Of a stretch of DNA of 64,000 nucleotides, positions 53,076 to 64,000 are shown one piece after another (position 1 is the stretch's first letter; every line of letters starts with the position of its first letter). Source of the DNA: Mortierella sp. BCC40632 (lineage: Eukaryota > Mortierellomycota > Mortierellomycetes > Mortierellales > Mortierellaceae); contig WAEK01000001.1 in assembly GCA_011634665.1 (NCBI GenBank), positions 1,751,501 to 1,815,500 of the forward strand, in the 5' to 3' direction. The notes beneath the pieces were generated by a model, which saw nothing but the letters and a program-made list of their open reading frames with translations, searched no databases and had not been told where the DNA came from. The position numbers were made by a program, and so were the translations under genes.

Positions 53076-54547
53076 ATGTTGGGAACAAGTGCCGCGAGGC
53101 TCCGGCAGATCCTTAGCCTTCTCTGCCTCTGTATCGCTTTTACGCTATCTATTATTATCATGGGTTGTGTTGGCGTGAACGGCTCCGTTACCTTCCGCAA
53201 CTTTAACAAGGGCTGTCTGCTCTTCATGTCGATCGATGGAGATGTCGCTTCCTACAACTATGGCTACTGCCTGTTCCCAATCGTCGGTGCCGCCGTCTGC
53301 GCCGTGCTTGCGCTGGTTTTCATCATCTTTGGCTCGATTCTCATCCGTCGCAACGATGAGTATGCACCACGAATCGTCTCCTACACTGTTTTTACCATGT
53401 GCATCTTGCTCGCACTGCTCTCCTTTGCTATCTGTGCTGAAATCGGCATTGGCCTTAACAAAGGCTGCAAGATCCTCGGGCCAGACTCGGACCGCTGTCG
53501 TTCCAGAAAGAACTTTAATGGTACATTATTGTTGACAATTTGGTTTTCCCGCTCGCGGCATGCTTATTTCAATCCACTGGCTAGTTAGGCAAAAGACTGA
53601 TCACAGTTCTTGTTCCTTGCTCATACACTTGTCACACAATAGCCCTCTATGGCGCAGAGATCTCAGCAGGACTAATGGGTGGCTTCTTCGTGTTTGCTGC
53701 CGTGTTGGAGTTGTTCCAGCTGAGGAGCCTGTCTCGCCAGATGACCTCGCTGCCATCGGCCAACACCAGCTATGACCACCTTGGTCAGACTTCCGCAACT
53801 CCACAGAGGACCTCTGTTAGCACTCGTACGCCTACAACTGTTGCCCAGACTGCTAACACGGCTCAGATTCAGAAGCAAGAATATCAGGAGCCAACACCGG
53901 TCATGGCTCAGCGAACGCCTGCAATGTCGAGTCCGTACGTATCCTCTGCAGTGACTCCTTCGATTCAGCAGCAAATCTATCAGCAGCAACAGCCCCAACG
54001 ATTTTATCAGCAACAGGTCAACCAGCCGCAGCCACAGCAAGATTATCAACAACCGAGCTACCAGCAACAACAGGCCTATCAACCACCGCTTCAACAGGAT
54101 TACCAACAACAGCAAACCTATCAATCACCGTTGCAACAGGATTACCAGCAGCAAGTATATCAGCAACAGGAGCAGCCTAGACAGGACTATCAGTCACAAC
54201 AGCAGCAACCAGGACTACAGCAAGGAATCCCTCAGAAGGCTGACTATGAGCCAGAGTCCCAGCTTCAAGAGCCAGCTCAGTCTCAGGCCTCATATCAATC
54301 AGCTCATTCCTCGTACCAGCAACCTTCTGAACAGAATGGGCCTGTGCAAACGACTGAATCCCAGAGCCAGCATCAATTCTACCAGGCCCAACAAGAGCGT
54401 CAAGGGAGTATGCAGTTTTACTCCCCACGACAACAATCGCAACAGCCGTACTCGCAGCCGTACCCGCAACCGTACCAGGTTCCGTCTACTCCTCAAACGA
54501 CCTCGACAACTATTCAGGATGTCGATACCGTTCAGGATACAGCGTAA
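53076..54547 (+). CDS. MARVEL/SUR7-like tetraspan membrane protein with Gln/Tyr-rich prion-like tail
   Basis: Two exons, 53076-53520 and 53643-54547; 449 residues. Four hydrophobic segments lie at about 12-33, 67-92, 103-126 and 153-176. The first loop contains NFNKGCLLF and SYNYGYCLFPI, and the third contains KGCKILGPDSDRC. This is the layout of fungal tetraspan proteins of the MARVEL/SUR7 group, which mark plasma-membrane microdomains; the exact family is uncertain. From about residue 190 to 449 the cytosolic tail is dominated by Gln, Tyr, Pro and Ser, with repeated QQDYQQQ-like units and few charges, as in low-complexity prion-like domains. The ATG is preceded by a CT-rich leader and is the first in frame. 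Confidence 0.8.
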
Positions 54548-56072
54548 CGACCACTCAGTGATATATGATTGCTCCAGTAAAAAAAATATTTGGCAAGTTA
54601 TCGACTCAAAAGTTGACGATAAAGTGGCAGTGTGCTCGGGTTGCTCTCTGACTATGAGCTGATGTTGCTACCCCGAGTCAAGTAATAGTAAAAATCGTAG
54701 AAGACGCGACTGCACCATTGAAAAAAAAAAAATTTTTTTTTTTTGTTATTATTTTTTTTTCTCCATACTTTCTTCCTCTCTTTCTGTTGTCTCTTTGTCA
54801 ATAGGTTAGATGGTTCTCTTTCTTGAACGAATAATGATAATATTCAACGTGAAGACTCAGACTCATCCTAGGACGTTTACCTTATCCATCTTCTCCTAAT
54901 CACTTCCCCGTTTGGATATGACGGGTTCTCATCCAAAAAGTCTGTAAAGGGGGACGCTTTGGTGATTCCCACACTTTCTTTTTCTTTCCTCCCTGGCGTA
55001 GCAAGAGAGGAGGAGTTTGAAGGTCATGTCGTACTCTCTGATCAGAAAAAAAAAAGGCCCTTTTTTCTCTTTGATGTTTTGTCCTACAGTGGTGTATCCA
55101 AATGCATGTGAGATGGGACTGATTTGTCCATGCACCAAATGCAGAGCGACCCTCTTCTATAGCGTCTGATTTTTTGGGCGCTGGAAAAAAAAAAAAAAAG
55201 AGAGAAAGGAGAGTTGGACACGGTGCTTGTCCAATGAACCTCCTTGCCGGTTATGGCAAAAAAAAAAAAAAAAGAATGACCAGGTGTCTCTGTCTTGTCG
55301 CCCTAGCTTCCCATTATCCATGGGCCCATTTGGAAACAAAAACCAACAATGGTCCTAGGTTCAACCCCTCTGTTGCATAGTGCGACGCGTGTTCCATAGC
55401 CATCTACTTTGTTCTCTCTTTCTCTCTCCCTCTCTCTCTTCCTTAAGAGAATCCTCTTTACATGTAGATGGTGCCGCTGTTGTCCTAGGTTCATGCAAAG
55501 ATACTGTTGTTTGCTTCTTTATGAGATAGAGAGAACGCCATCGTTTGTTAGAAGATGGTTGGACAGTCTCTTCCGGGCTAGAGGGCCTTTTTTTTTTTTT
55601 TTTTTCGCATTGCCTTCTTTGGCAGAGACCCAAAAGTTACAAAGACGCGGTGACTACGACTACACTCAAAGGTATAGGAGACAGGTCTTTATCTCTCTAC
55701 TCCAGCATCTCCTAGTCATCTAGAGAGACGCAGTATTGGTATGGACAGGGACTCCATCCATGCACCTATTGAGAAAGATTGATTTTTACGTGGTAGAGAG
55801 GCAGGACGAAGCGAAGCGAGGCGGGGTGAGTAAGGCACACAGTAATATCAGTCCTCTTCCCGTCCAATAATAGACTGATCGAACTCCAAGGTACATCAGG
55901 AGAAAGATAGGTAGGTGTTTGGACTAAACCACCCCTGGGACCGATGATGGTTCCTATCTGCGCTGCCATGCAATATCTATTTTCTTCAACAGTGCGGTGT
56001 CTAGCAAAGCATAGAGTAGAAACATAAACCCACCACCTTTTCGTTTTGAGCATGCGAGCAGGTTAGGGCTTT

Positions 56073-56073
<1 letters not shown>

Positions 56074-56116
<43 letters not shown>
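56074..56116. repeat. Poly-A run (43 nt)
   Basis: Uninterrupted A43 on the plus strand, intergenic. Confidence 0.95.
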
Positions 56117-56120
<4 letters not shown>

Positions 56121-56250
56121 ACTTTACGAGATATCCATTTCTATTGACTTTTCTCTCCTTGCACTTCATGTCCTGCTCCTGGTCTCCTAGGAAGATGGGG
56201 GTATTGTTGAGATTCATCATTGTCCTCTTACTAGAGAAGAGTGAGGGAAA

Positions 56251-56326
56251 GAGAGGAAGAGAGAGAGAGGAAGAGAGAGAGAGGAAGAGAGAGAGAGGAA
56301 GAGAGAGAGAGAGGAAGAGAGAGAGA

Positions 56327-56382
<56 letters not shown>
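56251..56382. repeat. (GGAAGAGAGAGA)n to (GA)n repeat
   Basis: About seven units of a roughly 14-nt GA-rich motif grading into pure GA, 440 bp upstream of ACAD8. Confidence 0.9.
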
Positions 56383-56386
<4 letters not shown>

Positions 56387-56820
56387 TAGAGGATCGTTCG
56401 CTAGTATCCCACGCTCACATACAGCTGAGGTCACGTGTGCCATATTTTTCTCACGGTGAGATCGACCCTTGCGGAGAAGCATAGGCAGTTTGTTCTGTGC
56501 CCCAGCAGGACGCGGTGCTAGGGGAGCAAAGGCCCCACACCCGGCTGAGCTACTTCCAAGGCCGGCCGGAAGGCAGAGCCGTTTTTTTTTTTTTATTTTA
56601 TTTTTGCAGGCTGTCTTTTTTAACCCACCCCCCCTCTCTCCATTCGCGCACTCTTCTCTCCTTTTCTCTCTCTGTCTGTATTTGCCATTTACCTTTACTC
56701 TCCACTCCACTCCACTCCACTCCAACTCCACTCTCTTTTTTTCTTATTCCATCTCCACATCTCTTCTCGCTTCTCCGCTCCTTTCCATTCTAGCTCCTCC
56801 CCTCCATCATCATTAAACCA

Positions 56821-59095
56821 ATGGCCTCGCTTCTCAACATCTCCGCCCGCCGGGTCGTCGCCAGGGCTTCTCCATTTGGACTCAACAGGGCCGTCTCTGC
56901 CATTGGTTCTAGCCAGATCCGCAACTTTGCTTCATCGCCCATTGACCGTAAGCATTCCTCGCTTCTTCTTTCTGCTTTGCCATTGATTCCTTGTCTTCAT
57001 CTTGCTACCACTTTACTATACATTCCAACCAATTCACCCTCAACCTCCCTCCTGTTGTTTTTATAAACTATGCTATCTTTTCTCGGAATGGCCGGTAATA
57101 GCTTCCGTGGGCTTGACAGGTATGTAAAGTGAGGAAGAGGTTTTTTTTCTTATTCTGGTGTCGACTGCATGTTTCCGATGGGGAAGGGAAAGGAGAGGGG
57201 GGAGAGGAGGCTTAGGTCCATAGGCACTGGTGCCTGACTTTTTTTTTTTTTATGCCTCTATCTGGATCTCGAACAGACGAACAAAAGGAGCTTCAGAGCG
57301 TAGCCCGCGCCTTTGCCGATAACGAGTTCGCACCAAAGATGCAGGAGGTATAGTTGTTGTTGGTGTTGTTTTTGAGGCGCCATGGAAGGAATGCTGTCAA
57401 TCGCCACTCTTTTTTGTTGCCATGACTTTTCGTGTCGTGGCCAATATAGCTGACCCTTCTGATCAACTCACACACCCACACACACCCTCCCTCCCCTTCT
57501 CTCTCTCATATCCTATGTGAACATCGTCATGGTGCGTCATATAATAGTGGGATGAGAACCAATTTTTCCCTGTCGAGGCCATGCGCCGAGGTGCTGAGCT
57601 CGGCTTTGGTGGTCTGTACACGCGTGAGGATGTTGGTGGTTCTGGACTTGGCCGCTTGGAGACTTCGATCATTTTCGAGGCTTTGGCAACGGGATGTGTC
57701 TCTACGACCGCCTACATCAGTATTCACAAGTACGTATTTCTATGCTTCTGTAGACGCGTTCCCTGTTATTGTATACGTGTGTCTTGGACATTAGTTGGTC
57801 GAAAAAAAAAAAGTTGGCATGTGCTACCGTCTCCTAAAAGTCATGGTGTCTAACGGCTGCAGCCTTGTGTTTGTTCATTTAGTATGGTCTCCTGGATGAT
57901 TGGTAGGTGTTCCGTTTTTTTTTGCTCCGCGTGCATTTCTTGTATCGTCAAGCTTATGAGCGGGTCTTGGCCACACATCCACGCGGCGCGAAGGAGAGAG
58001 AGAAAGAGAGCGAGAGTATCTTATGCAAGTTACACATGAAACAAAACATGGTAAAGTACTTGTCAGAAGAGTTAATCAAACCAATATTTGTGCCCATGGG
58101 AACACTCTTTTAGACCTCTTCGGCTCGGAGGAGCAACGCATGAAGTTTTTGCCTTCCTTGACAAGCATGGAAAAGTTTGCCTCGTACTGTCTGACAGAGC
58201 CAGGTGCTGGATCGGATGCTGCAGGTCTGGCGACGACAGCTGTCAAGAAGGGCTCTCACTATGTCCTGAACGGCAGCAAGGCCTTTATCTCTGGAGGAGG
58301 ATTCTCGGATATCTATCTGATCATGGCGCGCACTGGCGGTCCAGGTCCCAAGGGTATTTCTTGCTTCGTGGTCGAGAAGGGTACTAAGGGCTTGAGCTTT
58401 GGCAAGAAGGAGAACAAGCTTGGATGGAATTCGCAGCCAACGCGTGCTGTGATCATGGAGGACTGCGAGGTTCCCGTGGAGAACATGGTTGGTGCTGAGG
58501 GTCAGGGATTCTCCATGGCCATGAGGGGTCTTAACGGTGGCCGCATCAACATTGGTAAGGGCTAGTTCGTGTTTGACTGATGTTAATGATAAGGTGCTTA
58601 TTATTGTCGCGAATGAACCGTATTGGTAATGCTCACTCATGGCGTGATGCTCCCAATCTTGTCACGGTACCCCCCTCCCCTTCATTAGGTGCATGCAGCT
58701 TGGGTGCAGCCCAGGCCTCGCTTGAGGCTGCCCTTGAGCACGTCAAGGTGCGCAAACAGTTCAACCAGCCCCTGGCTAACTTCCAGAACACACAGTTCAA
58801 GTTGGCAGATATGGCTACATCCCTGTTGTCGTCGAGACTGATGATCCGTCAGGCAGCGCGCATGTTGGATGAGAACGACCCAAGCGCGGCTGCATTCTGC
58901 GCCATGGCCAAGCTGCACTCGACAGATGAGTGCTTCAAGATTTGCGATGACAGTTTGCAGTTGCATGGTGGATATGGATACCTGAAGGATTACAAGGTGA
59001 ACGTCTACCTGAGAGACTCGCGTGTCCACCGTATCCTGGAGGGCACCAATGAGGTCATGCGTTTGGTTGCCTCTCGCTCCTTGTTGTCCGAGTAG
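56821..59095 (+). CDS. ACAD8: Isobutyryl-CoA dehydrogenase (ACAD8-like acyl-CoA dehydrogenase), mitochondrial
   Basis: Seven exons: 56821-56947, 57102-57119, 57277-57347, 57548-57729, 57883-57902, 58114-58554, 58689-59095; 421 residues (human 415). It oxidises isobutyryl-CoA to methacrylyl-CoA in mitochondrial valine breakdown, with FAD and electron-transfer flavoprotein. An Arg/Ser-rich presequence ([18 protein letters not shown]) is followed by [15 protein letters not shown] and then [19 protein letters not shown]. The FAD/substrate blocks [41 protein letters not shown] (with the conserved Glu) and [10 protein letters not shown] follow. [20 protein letters not shown] favours ACAD8 over other acyl-CoA dehydrogenases. 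Exons 2 and 5 are only 18 and 20 nt, but both are needed for frame and for conserved sequence. Confidence 0.94.
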
Positions 59096-59514
59096 ACAGA
59101 GTGCGCTCGCGCACCGAATAAACAGCTCATAGAGGGTAATGGTAATTAGGGCATTGACGCGAAGAGACCCCCTATCACTTTTTTTTTACTTTTATTTTTA
59201 TTTTTATTTTAGTACGCTCGGTGGTGCAGTAGTCTTTGGGAAAGAGATGGATGCAGGGAGCGGTGGTGCCTGGAAAGTGGTGTACCCCTACATCGTGGGT
59301 TTGCAGCATAAAATGCTACAGTAGCAATGAGAGATAGGCCCATGAGAGAGAAAGAAAGAAAGAGAAAGAAAGAGATCAGGACTTGCCGGGGAGGCGGGTG
59401 TGGTGTGGACGAATACAGTGAAAAGTGAAGTCCCATGTGTATGAAGATCCAGACAAGGAGGGGAGAGATGAGCTTTGATGCAACACACAGACAGGGGCTC
59501 TGGCTGCTTCAACC

Positions 59515-59553
<39 letters not shown>

Positions 59554-60362
59554 AGAGGAAGAAGAAGAAAGAGAAGGACAAGGGGACGGGCCACAAGGCC
59601 TGAACAGGCACGGGGTGCACTGGTCTCTCTTCTCTCTCGCTCTAGCTAAATATCATCGATTCGCATGTCAGCGTTTCATCCGCTTTGTTCCCTGGGTCAC
59701 CCAAAAATCATCTCCAGTACCCACTCATACACACACACTCTCCCTCTCTCTTATTTTCTTCTTGGTGGGTGTACCCGATGTAATCTAAACTCGGCAGTGC
59801 CCTTTTTTGCCTTCTCTCCTTCTCTCTTTCTCTCTCTCTCTCTCTATCTCTCCCTTTGATTTTCTCAATTTTTTTGCTTTCTGCCGCCAACATTCGATCC
59901 CCATTACCCACTTTTTTCTTCTTCATTTGCCTCTTCATTTGCCTCTTCATTTGCCACCATCATCGCTTCACTGCCCCCTTCCTGTCTACCCAGCTACCAA
60001 CTTATCGACTCTATCAGCCTTTCCTTTCCTCCGCAGTCCTCCAAACCAAAACCGCACTCTTCTCTTTCTCTTTCTCATCTCTATCTCACGCCTGTTCCCA
60101 CACACTCTTTTTCTGTTGTACTCCACTCTCTTGTGCTCGAGCACTCTTCCTTGTCCTCTCTCCGCTCCTTCACTTCCTTGCTTCCTTTCATAAAGCTTAT
60201 TCATTGACAGGGTAGCTTTGAGAGCCAGTGCTCCCTACATACCGTTGAGCTTGCACCAGCAAACCTCCGCCCTTTTTTTTTTTTTTTTTTTTTTTTTCTC
60301 CGTGTCCTTCGCTACTACGTCTGCTCAACTTACACTGTGGCGCACGACTCGACTTTAACTTG
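59096..60362. other. Intergenic region and kinase leader, low complexity
   Basis: A GAGGAA repeat lies at about 59516-59574, a (CT)n block at about 59822-59855, T runs at about 60271-60298, and the last 400 bp is pyrimidine-rich, probably the kinase leader. No gene recognised. Confidence 0.5.
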
Positions 60363-61225
60363 ATGCAGACTTCATACTCTCCGCCATCGTCCACCTCAGG
60401 ACAACGGCTCTCAGCCCTGACCGTTGTCACCTCACCGCCTCGGTCCTATGTACCTTCACACATCCCTTCCAAAGTAAGGTCACTCTTCAAGTTTGGTCAG
60501 CCTTCTACAGACACTTCAGCCGCAGCATTGCCTGCCATCGACGACCACAGAGCACTTTATCGTTATCACGGCCAGCAGTCGTCGAGTCAACGCACACATT
60601 ATAGTAGTAGCAGTGGAAGCAGCAGTGGAAGCAGCATTCGTAGCAAACGCACAGACTCGGTACCGACGTCGCCAGAATCAACCACTGACCATCAGGACCG
60701 CGAGCAGGTGAGTGGGTTTGTTTATATTGTTTGATTACATGGGGGGAAAACAGGCATGGCCTTCATGAAGGTCGAGACACCACAGACCGGCTCATTTCGG
60801 GAGACCGGATGATTCATTTGCCCATCCTCGTCCCCTGCTGGCTTGTTCCTCGCAACCTGTGTTTCTGGTGGAGACGACTCAACTGCGCCCAGAAACCCCC
60901 CTTTCACACCCACACACAGACACACACAGACACATTCGGACGCTCTGTTCTGTCGTTTTTGATAGGAAGGAAGGGAAGAGAAGGAGGGGGCGGAGTGAGA
61001 TTCTGCTAAGGAGATGTTTCTCGGTCGTGAGAGAAAGAGAGAAAGAGAAGGAATGGAGAATGGAGCGGCAATGATGGGGGAGAAGGAGGAGGCGTGGAGG
61101 GAAGAGAGTAGGGATTAGACAATAACAACAACAAAGCCGGGGTATTCTTAGACAGCGTTAGTTTGATATTGCAGCAACATTTCTCTCTCTCTCTCTACTT
61201 TCCGTGGAGAAGATAGACACACATA

Positions 61226-61260
<35 letters not shown>

Positions 61261-61454
61261 TGAGGAAGGACATGCGCCTCTTCTTGCCTATTTTTTTTTT
61301 TTTTTTTCCCTCCTCTTCGCTTTTTTTACTCTCTTCTCCTGCCCCTGTCGTTCGTGGTTGCCCTGCACCCACACCCCATTACCACTGCATCTTTACTCTT
61401 TTACTCTCACTTTTTCTTTTTCTGCTCTCTCTCTTCACTTTTCTCTTTGCTCTT

Positions 61455-61508
<54 letters not shown>

Positions 61509-63504
61509 TTCTTTATCATCTTCATCTTCATCATCATCTTCATCATCATCATCATCTTTATCATCATCATCTTCATCATCCTCTCCTCCTCTCCTTGCGG
61601 CTTCATCTTTCGCTCTCCATCTTCCATCTCTAATCATTCTCGGCTTCACCTCCATCATTTGGTCGGATCCTCGGTTCATTCCCATCCGCCCTGCCCTAGA
61701 CCCCCCTCCGCTCCCTCTCCCCTCATTAAAGCCGTTGCAGCCCATAATACAGAGCGTGATTCTGACCCGCCTCTCTCAATCTGGACCAATTGCCTCGTAC
61801 GCTTTCCCATCGTTGTCTCATCACCCCATTTGTACTTTTTCTATCTCTCTTTCTCTCTCTTTCTCTCAATCACTTTCTCTCTCTCTCTCTCTCTCTCTCT
61901 CTTCCTCCTTTCTTCCTCGTCTCTCTCCTCCTCTCTCTTCCTCGTCTCTCTCTCCCCTGCCTCTCCTCTACTCCAGCTCCCGCACAGACCCTGCGTGCCC
62001 CCGCCCCACTCTTCCCGCCCCACTCCCTCGATCTGCATCCGCTCCCAATGGCATCTGTAATCCTTCCCACACGTTGCCAGGTGGCAGCGTTAGGACTGAT
62101 TGCTCTCTCTACTGTCTCGTCCCCCCACTCTTTCGTCTCCACACCATCGCTAACGGTGCTCTCCACTTTTCTCTTTCTTGCATCCCGAACAGTTCCTTAG
62201 GCGTGTCATCTCCTCTCCTGGCTCCAACGTCGCTCTCGAGCATTCTGACAGCAGGTCAAAGACCGGCCACCGCCACGACAGTGCCAGCACAGCCACCGCC
62301 CCGGCAAAACCCGTTGGATCAGGACCTGCGCCCGGAAAGCGGCCCGCCATCGTAAAGTCCCCGAGCTCAGTTTACTCGATGATGACGACTTCCACAACCA
62401 CAGCCGTCTCTACCATCACTACTGCATCTTCGTCCACTCTGGTCTCCACCACGATGAACAACGACAGTCCAACCTCTCCCACATCCTCTCCATCCTCGCC
62501 CTCGCTCTCTTCCTCGGCATCCTCTACTCTCTCCTCCTCCTCTTCCTCCTCCTCTCCAACCACGTCCCCAGCCACGTCCCCGGCCTCGTCCCCAGCATCT
62601 AAATCCCAGTCGAAGGCGACAAAGACACCCCCTAATGGTTCAGTTGTGGATCTGAGACGAGGCTTCTTTCGCCGTACGTACTCTTCCAACTCGATCAAGC
62701 GCAAAACAGTCGAGGTTTCGCCTAGTTCGTTCGTCAAACTTCGTCTCCTGGGCAAGGGTGATGTGGGCAAGGTCTATCTCGTCCGGCAAAAGGACAGTAG
62801 TCGACTCTATGCCATGAAAGGTACAATAATCTCTCTCTTTTTTTTCCCCCCCTCTCCCCTTCACTTTCTTTCCAGGCAAAACAAGGGAGCAATCCTCGAC
62901 CACAAAAGCCAAAAAAGGGGGACGAGTAGTACTGACTTTTTTTTTATTTATATTCATTTGATTCTGCATGCGTGTTTCTTGTCCTTTTTCCCAAAAAAAA
63001 AAAATAGTCTTGTCCAAGAAAGAGATGATTAAGCGAAACAAAATCAAGCGAGCACTTGCAGAGCAGGAGATCTTGGCGACATCCAACCACCCATTCATCG
63101 TCACCCTATACCACTCCTTCCAGTCTGAAGAATACCTTTACCTCTGTATGGAATACTGCATGGGCGGCGAATTCTTCCGAGGTAAGCACACAGAAATTCA
63201 ACAACAACAGTACCAGCAAATGAGCTACCGGTGCTAGTCATTTCTGTCAAACATTGCTTAATAATTTCGTCCGCCTTACCAAAGATTTTTTTTTTCTTCC
63301 TTTCTTTTGCATGCAAACTCTAATGCGCCTGGTTCCTCACTCCTCGCTTATTCTTTAATATATAGCATTACAAATGCGCCCCGGAAAGTTCCTGGTTGAG
63401 GAGGATGCAAAATTCTATGCCGCCGAAGTCATCGCTGCTCTGGAGTACCTGCACTTGATGGGATTCATCTACCGGGACCTAAAACCAGAAAGTAAATGCA
63501 CAGT

Positions 63505-63544
<40 letters not shown>

Positions 63545-64000
63545 TCTTCTCTTTTCAGGCTCATTTCCAGGTGGCCCCTATGCAAAAAGAGCCCAGCGGC
63601 ATTTAAGCAAAAGCGAGTCCAATGATTTTATCTAACGGTCTATTTGTTGTTTTTGGTTTCCCTCCATCTAAATAGATATCTTGCTTCATCAGACAGGACA
63701 TATCATGCTGACCGACTTTGATCTCTCAAAACAGTCATTGCCTGCAGGCGAGCCTTCGATTGTCAAGACAGGATCTCCTTCGATACCACCCGCCATCGAC
63801 ACAAAGTCTTGCATAGCCAACTTGCGGACCAATTCCTTTGTTGGTACAGAAGGTATAGTGGCTGTCTTTTTTTTTAGAGAAAGGACATAAAGAGAAGAAA
63901 AGCCATGACGGCTGTTTTACGTTGTACTCACAAGGCTTTTTTTTTTTTTTTTTTTTCCCTCTTGCGCACTTGCACAGAATACATTGCACCAGAGGTGATC
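60363..64000 (+). CDS. FPK1: AGC-family protein kinase, Fpk1/NRC-2 type (3' end outside window)
   Basis: Exons 60363-60707, 62193-62820, 63008-63181, 63366-63491, 63676-63852 and 63978-64000 (continues). A Ser/Thr-rich N-terminal region of about 290 residues, probably disordered, is followed by the kinase domain: glycine loop [15 protein letters not shown] with Lys 324, [10 protein letters not shown] hinge, YRDLKPEN with catalytic Asp 420, [12 protein letters not shown] with DFD (438-440) in place of DFG, and [17 protein letters not shown] and an insertion before the GTEEY block are hallmarks of AGC-VIII kinases such as fungal NRC-2 and Fpk1/Fpk2. Known role of Fpk kinases: phosphorylation of plasma-membrane lipid flippases and polarised growth. 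The first intron (1,485 bp) is the longest in the window and holds a TCA-repeat block. Confidence 0.92.
61456..61580. repeat. (TCA)n trinucleotide repeat in kinase intron 1
   Basis: Perfect TCA repeats at the start, grading into TCT/TCA mixtures over about 120 nt. The long Ser-, His- or Met-rich open frames here are repeat artefacts. Confidence 0.9.

Larger units (their letters stand above)
54548..56820. other. Long intergenic region, low complexity
   Basis: 2.3 kb with A/T runs (54721-54744, 55184-55200, 55259-55274, 55589-55605), an A43 run at 56074-56116, a GA block at 56251-56382 and a CT-rich 200-bp leader before ACAD8, including five ctccactccactcc-type units near 56700. A minus-strand open frame at 55766-56053 is not supported by homology or splice sites. 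No gene recognised. Confidence 0.45.

Noticed and set aside
55766..56053. 95-residue minus-strand open frame
   Set aside because: No recognisable family, no supporting splice sites, isolated in repeat-rich spacer.
61354..62190. Long Ser/Leu/His-rich open frames over the CT and TCA repeats
   Set aside because: They are the translation of simple repeats inside kinase intron 1. The kinase frame is only entered after the acceptor at 62192, and conserved sequence does not extend upstream.

Overview
The window looks like the nuclear genome of an early-diverging filamentous fungus, most likely Mucoromycota and probably Mortierella-like; the placement is inferred from gene content and style, with no marker gene. 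The evidence is intron-rich genes with short GT-AG and occasional GC-AG introns, fungal-type genes (RIB7, DAM1, PMC1, an Fpk1/NRC-2-type kinase), and families lost from yeasts but present in animals (ITFG2, attractin/MEGF8, LAMTOR2, ACAD8, dynamitin, RBM39). Low-complexity DNA is everywhere: (CT)n/(GA)n blocks and runs of 15-44 A or T sit between genes, in leaders and inside introns. No CRISPR array, rRNA gene or intact transposon was seen.

Layout. 0-10 kb: the 5' part of a RIB7-like reductase (-), dynamitin (+), a FAR-17a/AIG1-like membrane hydrolase spread over seven or eight small exons (-), and a serine-rich protein of unknown function (+). 10-18 kb: tRNA-Glu(CUC) (-), an RBM39-type splicing factor in 12 exons (-), and PGS1 of cardiolipin synthesis (+), divergent from it across 251 bp. 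19-23 kb: eIF4E (+), then a decayed coding remnant. 23-30 kb: a 1,923-residue attractin/MEGF8-like receptor (-). 31-36 kb: DASH subunit DAM1, a BolA3-type protein and LAMTOR2, all on the minus strand. 38-44 kb: a PMC1-type Ca2+-ATPase (+). 44-52 kb: a 2,338-residue ITFG2-like protein (-). 53-54.5 kb: a tetraspan membrane protein with a Gln/Tyr-rich tail (+). 56-59 kb: isobutyryl-CoA dehydrogenase (+). 60 kb to the edge: an AGC kinase with a DFD motif (+), cut by the window end.

No gene cluster or operon-like logic is evident; this is ordinary eukaryotic gene order. Two genes belong to lysosome/vacuole TORC1 control (LAMTOR2 of Ragulator and an ITFG2-like KICSTOR subunit). Others serve mitochondria (PGS1, BolA3-like, ACAD8), membranes and calcium (PMC1, Fpk1-like kinase, tetraspan, AIG1-like), and spindle or dynein transport (DAM1, dynamitin). 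All exon boundaries were inferred by hand from splice consensus, reading phase and family similarity, with no transcript evidence.
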